Shown: positions 40,452 to 48,331 of the stretch, piece after piece
Position numbering within the stretch: the first letter of the stretch is position 1
How the letters are laid out: each line of letters opens with the position of its first letter
Made by a program: the position numbers and the translations under genes
Origin: Oscillospiraceae bacterium
GTDB lineage: Bacteria > Bacillota > Clostridia > Oscillospirales > Oscillospiraceae
DNA length: 50,753 nucleotides
Assembly (NCBI GenBank): GCA_902778285.1
Contig: CACYXC010000020.1
Span: forward strand, 1-50,753
Reading direction: 5' to 3'
The notes under the pieces: generated by a model
What the model saw: the letters and a program-made list of their open reading frames with translations, nothing else
What the model was told of the DNA's origin: nothing
Database searches by the model: none

Positions 40452-40768
40452 GGCTTTTTTCTCTCCCCCTCGATGCTGTTGAGCACTTCCTCGGCGCTGT
40501 CGAGCGCGCCGCGCAGCTTCGCCAGGAAGGCGCGCGACTCGCGCAGGCTCACGTCCCCCGGATGGGAGGCGCGGCCGAGCAGGTAGTCCGCCGTCACGCC
40601 GTAATAATCGCACACGCGGCAGACAAAGCTCAGGCCCGGTTCCCGGGTGCCCTTCTCATAATGGCTCAGCAGGGGCTGGCTGATCCCCAGATCGGCCGCC
40701 ACGGTCCGCTGGCTCAGATTCCGGCCCTGACGAAGGGCCAGCAGTGTTTCCGCAAAGTTTCTGTCCAT
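40448..40768 (-). CDS. XRE-family helix-turn-helix regulator
   Basis: 106 residues. The N-terminal HTH (about 5-60) contains [20 protein letters not shown] and [13 protein letters not shown], followed by a Tyr-rich segment [16 protein letters not shown] short helical C-terminus follows. The start is at ATG 40768 after GAAGGA. It overlaps lepA by four bases and therefore likely controls or is coexpressed with lepA. Target and ligand unknown. Confidence 0.88.
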
Positions 40769-40851
40769 GGTTGCAAGTTCCTTCAAAATTGATAACAGGC
40801 TGTATTATACATAGCATTCCCCCGTTTGTAAACAAAAAATTGCGCTTATTC

Positions 40852-40880
40852 TTGAAAAAAATGTCCGGGAGTGTTAGAGT
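40852..40880 (+). promoter_or_regulatory. Possible pta promoter
   Basis: -35 TTGAAA at 40852-40857, 17 bases, -10 TAGAGT at 40875-40880; a better -10-like TATAAC overlaps at 40880-40885 but with a 22-base spacer. About 60 bases before the pta start. Weak call. Confidence 0.35.
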
Positions 40881-40938
40881 ATAACTGTTGAGCACAAGAA
40901 CTATGGCAACGACAAAAAAATATGGAGGGTTTCTGAAC

Positions 40939-41940
40939 ATGTTTGAAAATCTGATTGAGATCCTGAAAGCCAATCCCCGCAAGATCGTCTTTACCGAAGG
41001 TCCCGACGCCCGCATCCTGTCCGCTGCCGCCCGTCTGAAGAAAGAGGGCTTCCTGACCCCGATCCTGGTCGGCAATGTCGACGAGGTCAAGGCCGCGGCC
41101 GCAAAGGGCGGTTTTGATATTGAGGGTCTTGAGATCCTCGATCCTCTGACCTATGACAAGATGGACGAGATGGTCGAGACCATGGTCGCCCTGCGCAAGG
41201 GCAAGATGAGCGCCGAGGACTGCGCCGCCGCGCTGAAGAAGGGCAACTACTTCGGCACGATGCTCGTCAAGATGGGCGTGGCCGACGCGCTGCTGGGCGG
41301 CGCCACCTACTCCACCGCCGACACCGTGCGCCCCGCGCTGCAGCTCGTGAAGACCAAAAAGGGCGCGAACCTGGTGTCCTCCTGCTTCATTCTCGTCAAG
41401 GAAGGCGCCGACATGCTGTGCATGGGTGACTGCGCCATCAACATCGACTACCAGGATACCGTGGACAAGGAGGGCAACGTCATCCTCCCCGCCGCCGCGA
41501 AGCTTGCCGAGGTTGCCGTCGAGACCGCCAAGACCGCCAAGGTCTTCGGCATGGACCCGAAGGTCGCCATGCTGAGCTATTCCACCAAGGGCTCCGGCAA
41601 GGGCGCGAATGTGGACCTCGTCCGCAATGCCACCGCCATCGCCAAGGAGAAGGCCCCCGAGCTCGACATCGACGGCGAGATGCAGTTTGACGCCGCGGTC
41701 TCCCCGGTCGTCGGACAGCTCAAGTTCCCGGGCAGCAAGGTCGCCGGCTATGCCAACACCTTCATCTTCCCGGAGATCCAGTCCGGCAACATCGGCTACA
41801 AGATCGCCCAGCGTCTGGGCGGCTACGCCGCCTTCGGCCCCATCCTGCAGGGTCTGAACGCCCCCATCAACGACCTCAGCCGCGGCTGCGACGCCGAGGA
41901 GGTCTACCAGATGTCCATCATCACCGCCGCTCTCGCTTGA
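40939..41940 (+). CDS. pta: Phosphate acetyltransferase
   Basis: 333 residues, the short clostridial Pta form. Converts acetyl-CoA and phosphate to acetyl phosphate, the route to acetate and ATP. Recognisable segments: KIVFTEGPDARILSAA at the start, GGATYSTADTVRPALQ, SYSTKGSGKG and the end PINDLSRGCDAEEVYQ. The ATG at 40939 follows GGAGGG. No acetate kinase gene is adjacent in this window. A family D terminator module begins directly after the stop codon. Confidence 0.96.
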   Translation: MFENLIEILKANPRKIVFTEGPDARILSAAARLKKEGFLTPILVGNVDEVKAAAAKGGFDIEGLEILDPLTYDKMDEMVETMVALRKGKMSAEDCAAALKKGNYFGTMLVKMGVADALLGGATYSTADTVRPALQLVKTKKGANLVSSCFILVKEGADMLCMGDCAINIDYQDTVDKEGNVILPAAAKLAEVAVETAKTAKVFGMDPKVAMLSYSTKGSGKGANVDLVRNATAIAKEKAPELDIDGEMQFDAAVSPVVGQLKFPGSKVAGYANTFIFPEIQSGNIGYKIAQRLGGYAAFGPILQGLNAPINDLSRGCDAEEVYQMSIITAALA

Positions 41941-42062
41941 CGTCAGAAGAAGCCAGCTTCATTCCGCTTCCCCGGTTTCCGTAAAGAGCCGGGGAAGCTT
42001 CATATCCGCAGGCTCCTTCTTCCTCTCAAAATCAAGCCCGCTCTGCCGGGCCTTAATTTTGT
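41941..42062 (+). repeat. Two-hairpin 3' module, family D, after pta
   Basis: Starts CGTCAGAAG at the base after the pta stop. Hairpin I pairs GAAGCCAGCTTC.. through an inner CCCCGG/CCGGGG stem with CCGCAGGCTCCTTCTTCC. Hairpin II is AAAATCAAGCCCG / CGGGCCTTAATTTT. Same plan as the copies beside tRNA genes at 47468, 47841 and 48059, in the orientation of the upstream gene. Likely a terminator. Confidence 0.78.
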
Positions 42063-42081
42063 ATTCTCTGGAGGTTTATCC

Positions 42082-42528
42082 ATGGATTACGAAAGCTACA
42101 TGCGCGAGGCTTTGGCCTTGGCACGGGAAGCCTTTGACGCGGGCGAGGTGCCGGTAGGCTGCGTCGTTGCGGGGCCAGACGGCACGATCATCGGCCGCGG
42201 CCGCAACCGCCGGCAGGAGCTGGGCGACGCCACCGCCCACGCCGAGATCGAGGCGATCCGCGAGGCCTGCACCGCTCTCGGCGACTGGCGGCTCGAAGGC
42301 TGCACGCTGTTCGTGACGCTGGAGCCCTGCCCCATGTGCACCGGGGCGATCATCAACAGCCGCGTCCCCTGCCTGGTCTTCGGCGCGCGCGAGCCCGTCT
42401 CCGGCTCCTGCGGCAGCGTGATCGACCTGTTCATGGAGCGCTACGGCCACCACCCCTCGGTTTTCGCCGGCGTCCTCAGGGACGACTGCGCCGCCCTGCT
42501 GCGCTCCTTTTTCCGCGAAAGGCGGTGA
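42082..42528 (+). CDS. tadA: tRNA adenosine(34) deaminase
   Basis: 148 residues. Zinc and catalytic motif HAE at residues 53-55 and PCPMC at 82-86. It deaminates A34 of tRNA-Arg(ACG) to inosine. Full-length compared with the family. The ATG at 42082 follows TGGAGG. The next gene starts five bases after its stop, so the two are probably cotranscribed. Confidence 0.95.
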   Translation: MDYESYMREALALAREAFDAGEVPVGCVVAGPDGTIIGRGRNRRQELGDATAHAEIEAIREACTALGDWRLEGCTLFVTLEPCPMCTGAIINSRVPCLVFGAREPVSGSCGSVIDLFMERYGHHPSVFAGVLRDDCAALLRSFFRERR

Positions 42529-42533
42529 GCGCG

Positions 42534-43367
42534 ATGCAGCCGGAAAAATGGCGGGAGACCGTGGACCCCTTTTCTCTCCCCTATCACAGCTTTCAGCCTC
42601 TGGAGATCCTCGGCTATCCGCACGCGGGCAACGACGTGTTCCATATCCGCGGCCTGTACCGCGGGGAGGAGGTGCGCGCTTACGTCAAAGCGGCGCGGCA
42701 GCCCGGCGCGGCCATCGCAAGCGAAGCCGCGATCCTGCGTCAGCTCTCCGGCCCGGTCTTTCCCCTCGTGATCGACGAGGGGGACAGCGATCCGCCTTTT
42801 TCCGTGACGCTGGCGATGCCGGGAGAACGCCTGTCTGTCCTGCTGGGCGGGAATGCGGGCCTTGCCTCTCTCGCCTTTTTGCCGGAATACGGCGCGGCGC
42901 TGGCGAAGCTGCACCGCCTCAGTCTTCCGGTCGGGAATCAGGCAGACCGCCGCTTTTTTCATCCGCCGGCGGAGGAACTGCTCGCAAAGAGCGATCTGCT
43001 GTATTTGAAGGATTTTTTCGCCCATCCCCCGACCGCGTCACAGCGCTGCTTTTGTCACGGCGATTTCCATTACGCAAACCTGCTCTGGCGGGACGGGCAC
43101 ATCAGCGCCATACTGGATTTCGAGCTGGCCGGTTACGGGGACCGGGACTTCGACATCGCCTGGGCCATGTTTCTGCGTCCGGGGCAGCGCTTTTTCAAGA
43201 CCGAAGACGAGCGGCAGGCTTTTCTGCGGGGTTATGCCGAACACGGGGAGTATGACCCGGACGCCGTCCGCTTTTATACGGCGCAGTGCTATGTGTATTT
43301 CCTGCAGTTTTCGGGGAATGACCCGGAGTACTGCGGCTATGTGCGCGACTGGCTGAAAAGCCTGTAA
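42534..43367 (+). CDS. Aminoglycoside/choline kinase-family phosphotransferase (APH)
   Basis: 277 residues with the APH/kinase-like fold. An N-terminal lobe with a lysine segment (EVRAYVKAARQPG) is followed by the catalytic loop CHGDFHYANLLW and the metal-binding ILDFELAGYGDRDFDIAWA. It phosphorylates a small molecule with ATP; the substrate (sugar, choline, amino sugar or antibiotic) cannot be told. Close to tadA (five-base gap). A family C element follows the gene five bases later. Confidence 0.88.
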   Translation: MQPEKWRETVDPFSLPYHSFQPLEILGYPHAGNDVFHIRGLYRGEEVRAYVKAARQPGAAIASEAAILRQLSGPVFPLVIDEGDSDPPFSVTLAMPGERLSVLLGGNAGLASLAFLPEYGAALAKLHRLSLPVGNQADRRFFHPPAEELLAKSDLLYLKDFFAHPPTASQRCFCHGDFHYANLLWRDGHISAILDFELAGYGDRDFDIAWAMFLRPGQRFFKTEDERQAFLRGYAEHGEYDPDAVRFYTAQCYVYFLQFSGNDPEYCGYVRDWLKSL

Positions 43368-43372
43368 ATGAA

Positions 43373-43569
43373 AAAGGAGCATCCGAAAGGATGCTCCTTT
43401 CAAGCTGTCGACAAAGTGTCGACAGCTTGAAAATCAAAAATGAGAACTCCCCAAAAAGTTCTCATTTTTGAGTATATCAATCGCGAGAGGGAATACCCCA
43501 TGCGTGTCAAACTTCGGCAGCATGGGTTTGTCTACAGTCTGAAAGGAGCATCCGAAAGGATGCTCCTTT
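43373..43569 (+). repeat. Terminator-flanked hairpin element, family C, copy 4 (best preserved)
   Basis: The 28-base hairpin AAAGGAGCATCC GAAA GGATGCTCCTTT is present identically at 43373-43400 and 43542-43569; only the second is followed by a longer T run. The 141-bp core contains CAAGCTGTCGAC / GTCGACAGCTTG, TCAAAAATGAGAACT / AGTTCTCATTTTTGA, TCGCGAGAGGG, CCCATGC / GCATGGG and the end TTTGTCTACAGTCTG. About 97 bases are identical to the copy at 50655. Confidence 0.93.
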
Positions 43570-43612
43570 TTGCTGTCTAAGCGCTAAAAGCTTGGCGCTA
43601 ACAGCTGTTTTC

Positions 43613-44167
43613 TCAGGCCTTGACCGTGCCGTCCGGGTTGAAGAGGGGCAGGTGGCCCAGGACGATGATGTCGTCGCGGTTGATGGCGTCGCCCTCGGCG
43701 AGTACGGCCATGCGCCCGGCCACGATGCCGCCGGCCTGTCTGACCAGCTCCTCGGTGGCGCGCAGGGACTCGCCGGTGGAGATCACGTCGTCCAGGATCA
43801 GGATGCGCTTGCCCTTGATCTTCTCCGCGTCGGCGGTGTCGATGACGAGCTTCTGCACGCTCATGGTGGTGATGGATTTCACATTGACCTCGAACACGCC
43901 GGACATGTAGGCCTTGGGGCCCTTGCGGGCCAGGAAGTACTCGTCAGCGCCGCTCTGGCGGGCCATCTCGTACAGCAGGGGGATGGACTTTGCCTCGGGG
44001 GCGAGCAGGTAATCGTACTCGGGAGCGCGCTTGAGAAGCTCCGCCGCGCAGTGCACGGTCAGCTCCACATCGCCGAACATGACGAAGGCGCCGATGTACA
44101 GATCGTCGGAGACCTTGCACAGGGGCAGATTGCGCTTCAGGCCGGCAATGTCCATTTCGTATGTCAT
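43613..44167 (-). CDS. Purine-type phosphoribosyltransferase
   Basis: 184 residues, type I phosphoribosyltransferase fold. The PRPP-binding motif is RILILDDVISTGES, preceded by DYLLAPEAKSIPLLYEMAR, as in adenine and xanthine phosphoribosyltransferases. It salvages a base with PRPP. The specific base cannot be assigned from the hood region by eye. The ATG at 44167 follows GGAGGAA. Monocistronic. Confidence 0.87.
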   Translation of the reverse strand: MTYEMDIAGLKRNLPLCKVSDDLYIGAFVMFGDVELTVHCAAELLKRAPEYDYLLAPEAKSIPLLYEMARQSGADEYFLARKGPKAYMSGVFEVNVKSITTMSVQKLVIDTADAEKIKGKRILILDDVISTGESLRATEELVRQAGGIVAGRMAVLAEGDAINRDDIIVLGHLPLFNPDGTVKA

Positions 44168-44246
44168 GGTAGTATTCCTCCGAAAACACAGTTTTTTGAC
44201 GCTCCTATTGTACAGGAAAGCGCGGAAAAATCAAGAGAAACTTCGC

Positions 44247-44990
44247 TTATTTGCTTTCCTGTTCCGGCTCGGGCTGCAGGAAGGGCCGCATCGCCCCCGC
44301 CTTTATCAGGCGGATGTAATCCTCGACGCTCTCGAGGGGCTCGTCCGCGCTCATGCCCGCGATCGCCGGCTGCAGTCCCCTTCTCCTGAGCACGTCGAAG
44401 ACCTCGCCCGCCCAGTGATTGTCCGACCCCCAGGTTGTGAGCAGGCCGTAGTGCGAGGCGTAGAGAGCCGCCATTTCGTTCACCGGCTCCGGCTGGCAGG
44501 AGTTCAGAGTCTCGACGGCGTGAACGCTTCTGGGAAAGAGGCGGATGTGGTCGATGTAAAAATCCTCCCGGTAGGGATGGGCCTGCACGATCAGCGCCCC
44601 CGCGTCCCTCATCATCGAAAGCTCCTCGGTCTTCTCCAGCCGCATGATCTCCGGGTGCGCCAGATACCAGGCTCTGCCCAGTCCGTAGATCAGAAAATCC
44701 GTGCCCAGAAAGGACAGCTCGACCGCTGGGAAGACCTTCAGGCCGATCCGTTTCCCTTCGGCAAGGGCGTCCTCATAATCCCGGAAATAGTACGCGATCT
44801 GCTCCGGGTAGGGCAGTTTTCCGGCCTCCGGGTTGATATTCCCGTCCAGAAAATGGTTGCTGAGGAAGATCCCGTCGTAGCCGAGTGCTTTGTAAAAGCG
44901 GACGGTGTCCTTCGCGGAGGCCTTCGCGCAGCCGCTGACCGGGGCCGTGTGACAGTGCGTCTCGTATTTGTATTTTCCTGCTGTAATCAT
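44247..44990 (-). CDS. PHP-domain metal-dependent phosphoesterase
   Basis: 247 residues. PHP motifs in order: ETHCHTAPVSGC (residues 10-21), GIFLSNHFLDG, a glutamate-containing FPAVELSFLG, QAHPYRE and the final WGSDNHWAG. The metal ligands look complete, so it should be an active phosphoesterase; related proteins include RNase AM and histidinol-phosphatase-like enzymes. The ATG at 44990 follows GAGGGGAAACG. Substrate not predictable. Confidence 0.88.
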   Translation of the reverse strand: MITAGKYKYETHCHTAPVSGCAKASAKDTVRFYKALGYDGIFLSNHFLDGNINPEAGKLPYPEQIAYYFRDYEDALAEGKRIGLKVFPAVELSFLGTDFLIYGLGRAWYLAHPEIMRLEKTEELSMMRDAGALIVQAHPYREDFYIDHIRLFPRSVHAVETLNSCQPEPVNEMAALYASHYGLLTTWGSDNHWAGEVFDVLRRRGLQPAIAGMSADEPLESVEDYIRLIKAGAMRPFLQPEPEQESK

Positions 44991-45032
44991 CGTTTCCCCT
45001 CACCGTATCGTCATTTGCCCGTCGGCGGCTTC

Positions 45033-46397
45033 TCACTTGTCCAGGATCCTCTTGCTGCGGTCCATCCAGCTCGCACGGCGGAAGTAGACGAGCATGATGA
45101 GGCTCGTGAGCGTCCAGGAGCAGACATAGGTCAGGCACAGCACGGGAAGCGTGTGGATGAAGCGGAAGACCGTGAGGATATACAGGATGCGGAAGGCGCA
45201 GATGCCGAGGCCGATGATGACCACCGGGCGCACCGCGTCGCCGGAGCCGCGCAGGACGGCCGAGAGCACCTCGATCAGCGTCCAGGTAAAGTAGAAGGGC
45301 ACAAAGTACCAGAGCATCTCCCAGGTGGTGGCGATAACGGCCGGGTCCTCGGTCAGCAGGCGCAGCAGGGGCTTTGCCGCCAGCATGATGAGGCCGCTGA
45401 GGGCGATCGTGACGCCGAAGCCGAGGATGAGCCCCTGCCTGACGCAGAGCCTCACGCGCTCTTCCTTCCTCGCCCCGAGGTTCTGGCCGACAAAGCTGGT
45501 GATCGCGGCGCCGAGCGCGTTGCTGACGGCCCAGAAAATGCCGTCGATCTTCGAGGTCATGGCCCAGGAGGCGACGACGACCGTGCCGAGGGAGTTGACG
45601 CCGATCTGCACGATCATGTTGGAGATGCCGTACATGGTGTTCTGCAGGCCGGAGGGGATCCCCAGGCGAAACATATTGGCGAGATAGACGCCCTTGAGCT
45701 TCATCTCCCGGAAGCTCAGGCGATAGGGCTCGCTCGTCCGCATAAGCCTGCGCGTCAGCAGGGCCATATTGACCACCTGCGCGGCGACGGTCGCCACGGC
45801 GACGCCCGCGACGCCCCAGCGGAAGAAGACGACAAACACGACGTCAAGGACGATGTTGGTCACGCATCCGACCACCATGTAGAGGAAGGGGCTGAAGGAG
45901 TCGCCGACGGAGCGGAGCATGTTCGACTCGATGTTCAGGATCAGGACGAAGGGCACGCCGAGAAAATAGATCCTGAGATACAGGGCGGAGTAGCCGAGCG
46001 TGTCCTCCGGCGTCCGGAGCAGGCGGAGCATGGCGGGCGTGGCGGCAAGGCCGACGGCCATCAGAAACACGCCCATCAGAGCAAAGACGGCGATGGCGTT
46101 CCCGGCCGCGATCCGCACGTCCTCCGTGCGTCCCGCGCCGTAGATCTGGGCGATGACGACGGAAGCGCCGGCTGTGACGGCGACGAAAAAGCCGATCAGT
46201 ACATTGATGATCTGGGCGGAGCTGCCGCCCACGGCCGCGAGCGCGACCGTTCCGACGAAGCGCCCGACGATCAGTCCGTCGACCGCGTTATAAAGCTGCT
46301 GGATGCAGGTGCCGGCGGCAATGGGGAGGAAGAACACGATCAGGCGCTTCCAGACGACGCCGGTGGTGAGATCTCTGCGCGCGTCCTCTGCTCTCAT
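45033..46397 (-). CDS. MATE-family efflux transporter
   Basis: 454 residues, about 12 membrane segments in two homologous halves. Typical N-terminal segments: FFLPIAAGTCIQQLYNAVDG and VGGSSAQIINVLIGFF; the second half has GIPSGLQNTMYGISNMIVQ and FVGQNLGARKEERV. It exports cationic or amphipathic compounds in exchange for Na+ or H+. The start ATG overlaps the stop of the cytidylate-kinase-like gene (ATGA). Confidence 0.93.
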   Translation of the reverse strand: MRAEDARRDLTTGVVWKRLIVFFLPIAAGTCIQQLYNAVDGLIVGRFVGTVALAAVGGSSAQIINVLIGFFVAVTAGASVVIAQIYGAGRTEDVRIAAGNAIAVFALMGVFLMAVGLAATPAMLRLLRTPEDTLGYSALYLRIYFLGVPFVLILNIESNMLRSVGDSFSPFLYMVVGCVTNIVLDVVFVVFFRWGVAGVAVATVAAQVVNMALLTRRLMRTSEPYRLSFREMKLKGVYLANMFRLGIPSGLQNTMYGISNMIVQIGVNSLGTVVVASWAMTSKIDGIFWAVSNALGAAITSFVGQNLGARKEERVRLCVRQGLILGFGVTIALSGLIMLAAKPLLRLLTEDPAVIATTWEMLWYFVPFYFTWTLIEVLSAVLRGSGDAVRPVVIIGLGICAFRILYILTVFRFIHTLPVLCLTYVCSWTLTSLIMLVYFRRASWMDRSKRILDK

Positions 46398-47062
46398 GAT
46401 TCCTTCGCCTCTTCTTCCGCGGCCGCCGCTTTTCGATCCTGCTCCTCGAACCAGCGCACGGCAAAGTCCGCCACGGCGGCGGTCATCGGCTTGATCTCCC
46501 AGTCGGTGGCGTTTACGGTGAGGTCGAACATGCTGCTGTCGCTGCGCCGTTTCCCGGTCAGCACCTCACGGGTGCGGCTCCTGTTTTTGTCGATCCGGCG
46601 GATGTTGCGCAGGATCTCCTTCTCCGTGAGGCGGCTTGCGCGGGGCTGCTTCCTCTCATAGGCCATGCAGCGCTCCAGCCTGGAGTGCAGATCGGCACAG
46701 ACATAGACCCGGAAGGGGTGATGCTCCTGCAAAATGACATCGGCGTCCCGGCCGACGATGATGCAGTCATTGCCGACCTCCGCGATATTGCGGATGATCT
46801 CGCTCTGACGCAGGAGAAGCTGGGTCCGCATGCCGTGGTCAAAGCCCAGATTTGCGAAGCTGTTTTGAAATGTCAGCTGCACGTTGTGCCAGCCGTGGTG
46901 GCTCAGCAGCTCGCGCACCTGCTCCTGGTCCATGCCCTGGTCCTCAGCGAGAGCTTCAATGATCTCCTTATCATAATAGTCCCAGCCCAGAACGTCCGAG
47001 AGCCGTTTGCCGAGCTCGCGTCCGCCGCTGCCGAACTGTCTGCTGACGGTGATGATCCGCAT
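46394..47062 (-). CDS. Cytidylate kinase-like family protein
   Basis: 222 residues. It begins MRIITVSRQFGSGGRELGKRL, the modified P-loop of the cytidylate-kinase-like family (no classical GKS/T). This family is common beside transporters in Firmicutes and its substrate is not established. Further segments: WDYYDKEIIEALAEDQGM, GRDADVILQ and VNATDWEIKP. The ATG at 47062 is preferred to an upstream reading from 47089. It overlaps the MATE gene by four bases. Confidence 0.88.
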   Translation of the reverse strand: MRIITVSRQFGSGGRELGKRLSDVLGWDYYDKEIIEALAEDQGMDQEQVRELLSHHGWHNVQLTFQNSFANLGFDHGMRTQLLLRQSEIIRNIAEVGNDCIIVGRDADVILQEHHPFRVYVCADLHSRLERCMAYERKQPRASRLTEKEILRNIRRIDKNRSRTREVLTGKRRSDSSMFDLTVNATDWEIKPMTAAVADFAVRWFEEQDRKAAAAEEEAKES

Positions 47063-47206
47063 GATCACAACCTGCCTTTCACAAAACACTGCTCCCCATA
47101 CGGAGCGATTGAAACGATATCACAGGCGGAGAACAATGTCAATTCCGATCTGCCCGGCGAAGCCCGTCGCTTCGCGACCTGCTTCGCAGCTTGATCCGCT
47201 TCGCTC

Positions 47207-47225
47207 AAAAAACGCTTCGCGTTTT
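47207..47225 (-). terminator. Terminator after tRNA-Lys
   Basis: AAAACGC, three-base loop, GCGTTTT followed by TT on the minus strand. A short stem just below the tRNA-Lys gene and the end of the tRNA array. Confidence 0.6.
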
Positions 47226-47247
47226 GGTGTCCGTGGCTTCGAATCCC
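47226..47247 (+). repeat. Inverted, altered copy of part of the tRNA-Lys 3' half
   Basis: GGTGTCC followed by a changed stem base and TTCGAATCCC is the inverted counterpart of 47263-47284 in tRNA-Lys, with one indel and a few substitutions. It lies 7 bases past the tRNA end and makes a palindrome with it. Confidence 0.65.
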
Positions 47248-47253
47248 GATGGG

Positions 47254-47326
47254 TGCTCCAGCGGGGATTCGAACCCCGGACACCCTGCTTAAAAGGCAGG
47301 TGCTCTGCCTACTGAGCTACTGGGGC
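47254..47326 (-). tRNA. tRNA-Lys (TTT)
   Basis: Acceptor GCCCCAG with CTGGAGC, anticodon stem CCTGC/GCAGG with loop CTTTTAA (anticodon TTT), T arm CGGGGTTCGAATCCCCG, discriminator A. The acceptor has a C-A mismatch at the third pair and CCA is not encoded in the usual form (CCC follows). Fold otherwise normal. Confidence 0.88.
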
Positions 47327-47467
47327 AAGCGTCGGACTGGGCTTCCTATCCATTCGCTTCCGGCTGAAGCCGAAAGCTCAGTCAGTCCGCCAGTCCTCCT
47401 TTTCAAACGCAAACCCGCTTCGCTGAGCTTTGCGTTTGCTAAACGAAAGAAGCGTTTTGCCGTCTCC

Positions 47468-47587
47468 CCAAATCGGAGCCCAGCGCAGTGGGTCCGATTT
47501 GGAAAGGAAGAAGGAAGCTGCGGATATAAAGCTTTCGCGGCTCTTTCGGAAACCGCGGAAGCGGTATGAAGCAGCTTTCTTCTGACG
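47468..47587 (-). repeat. Two-hairpin 3' module, family D, after tRNA-Gln
   Basis: Starts CGTCAGAAG three bases past the tRNA-Gln CCA on the minus strand. Hairpin II is CCAAATCGGA / TCCGATTTGG with inner pairs. Likely terminator. Best matched by copies at 41941, 47841 and 48059. Confidence 0.78.
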
Positions 47588-47590
47588 CCG

Positions 47591-47664
47591 TGGCTGGGAT
47601 GGCGGGACTCGAACCCACTATATCGGAGTCAAAGTCCGGTGTGTTACCATTACACTACATCCCA
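47591..47664 (-). tRNA. tRNA-Gln (TTG)
   Basis: Acceptor TGGGATG/CATCCCA, anticodon loop CTTTGAC (anticodon TTG), T arm GTGGGTTCGAGTCCCGC, discriminator G, encoded CCA. The outermost anticodon-stem pair is a C-A mismatch. Confidence 0.92.
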
Positions 47665-47679
47665 TGATTTCTGTGGAAA

Positions 47680-47700
47680 GAGGCCGGCACTGCCGGCCTC
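47680..47700 (-). terminator. Terminator after tRNA-His
   Basis: GAGGCCGGCA / TGCCGGCCTC, a near-perfect stem nine bases past the tRNA-His CCA, followed by TTTCC on the minus strand. Confidence 0.65.
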
Positions 47701-47709
47701 CCTCGTTTG

Positions 47710-47786
47710 TGGGGTGGGATATGGGGCTCGAACCCACGACACCCGGAACCACAATCCGGTGCTCTGCCAACTGAGCTAATCCCACC
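47710..47786 (-). tRNA. tRNA-His (GTG)
   Basis: Acceptor GTGGGAT/ATCCCAC with the extra 5' G (-1) opposite C73, anticodon loop TTGTGGT (anticodon GTG), T arm GTGGGTTCGAGCCCCAT, encoded CCA. Confidence 0.94.
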
Positions 47787-47840
47787 ATGTCGTCCGAACA
47801 GGCTTAAAAAACCTGCCGCGAACCGTATATGCGATTCATA

Positions 47841-47953
47841 CCAAATCGAAGCCCCGCGAGGCGGGTCCGATTTGGAGAAGGAAGAAGGAGCCTGCGAATA
47901 TGAAGCTTTCACCGCCCCGGCGGAAGCGGAATGCAGCAGGCTCCTTCTGACGC
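47841..47953 (-). repeat. Two-hairpin 3' module, family D, after tRNA-Arg
   Basis: Begins at the base after the tRNA-Arg CCA (minus strand GCGTCAGAAGG). Hairpin I AGAAGGAGCCTGC / GCAGGCTCCTTCT; hairpin II CCAAATCG..GCCCC / GGGTCCGATTTGG. Terminator candidate. Confidence 0.82.
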
Positions 47954-48030
47954 TGGCACGCCAAGAGGGATTCGAACCCCCGACCTACTGCTTAGAAGGC
48001 AGTTGCTCTATCCTGCTGAGCTATTGGCGC
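47954..48030 (-). tRNA. tRNA-Arg (TCT)
   Basis: Acceptor GCGCCAA/TTGGCGT, anticodon stem ACTGC/GCAGT with loop CTTCTAA (anticodon TCT), T arm GGGGGTTCGAATCCCTC, discriminator G, encoded CCA. Confidence 0.94.
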
Positions 48031-48058
48031 ATATAGATCCGCGCCAGCTCTCGCTCTG

Positions 48059-48165
48059 CCAAAGGAAAGCCGAAGGCTTTGCTTTGGAGAAGGAGGAAGG
48101 AGCTTGCGGATACGGAGCTTTCGCCGCCCCGGCGGAAGCGGAGGGAAGCAAGCTTCTTCCGACGA
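48059..48165 (-). repeat. Two-hairpin 3' module, family D, after tRNA-Gly
   Basis: Begins directly at the tRNA-Gly CCA end (minus strand TCGTCGGAAGAAGC). Hairpin II CCAAAG..AAAGCC / GGCTTTGCTTTGG. Same plan as the other copies with compensating base changes. Terminator candidate. Confidence 0.8.
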
Positions 48166-48239
48166 TGGAGCGGGTGATGGGAATCGAACCCACGTATCCA
48201 GCTTGGAAGGCTGGTGTTCTACCATTGAACTACACCCGC
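48166..48239 (-). tRNA. tRNA-Gly (TCC)
   Basis: Acceptor GCGGGTG/CACCCGC, anticodon stem CCAGC/GCTGG with loop CTTCCAA (anticodon TCC), T arm GTGGGTTCGATTCCCAT, discriminator T, encoded CCA. First of the five-tRNA array on the minus strand. Confidence 0.94.
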
Positions 48240-48331
48240 GCGTCCGTTCCCTTAAAGCTTAAAGATAATACCATAGGCTGACGCAAAATGTCAACCGCTT
48301 TTTCCGAAATTCCTAAAGAATTTGATTTGAC

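Noticed and set aside
44031-46661. An 876-codon open frame on the plus strand
   Set aside because: Antisense to the MATE transporter, PHP and phosphoribosyltransferase genes, which have clear motifs; an effect of high GC content.
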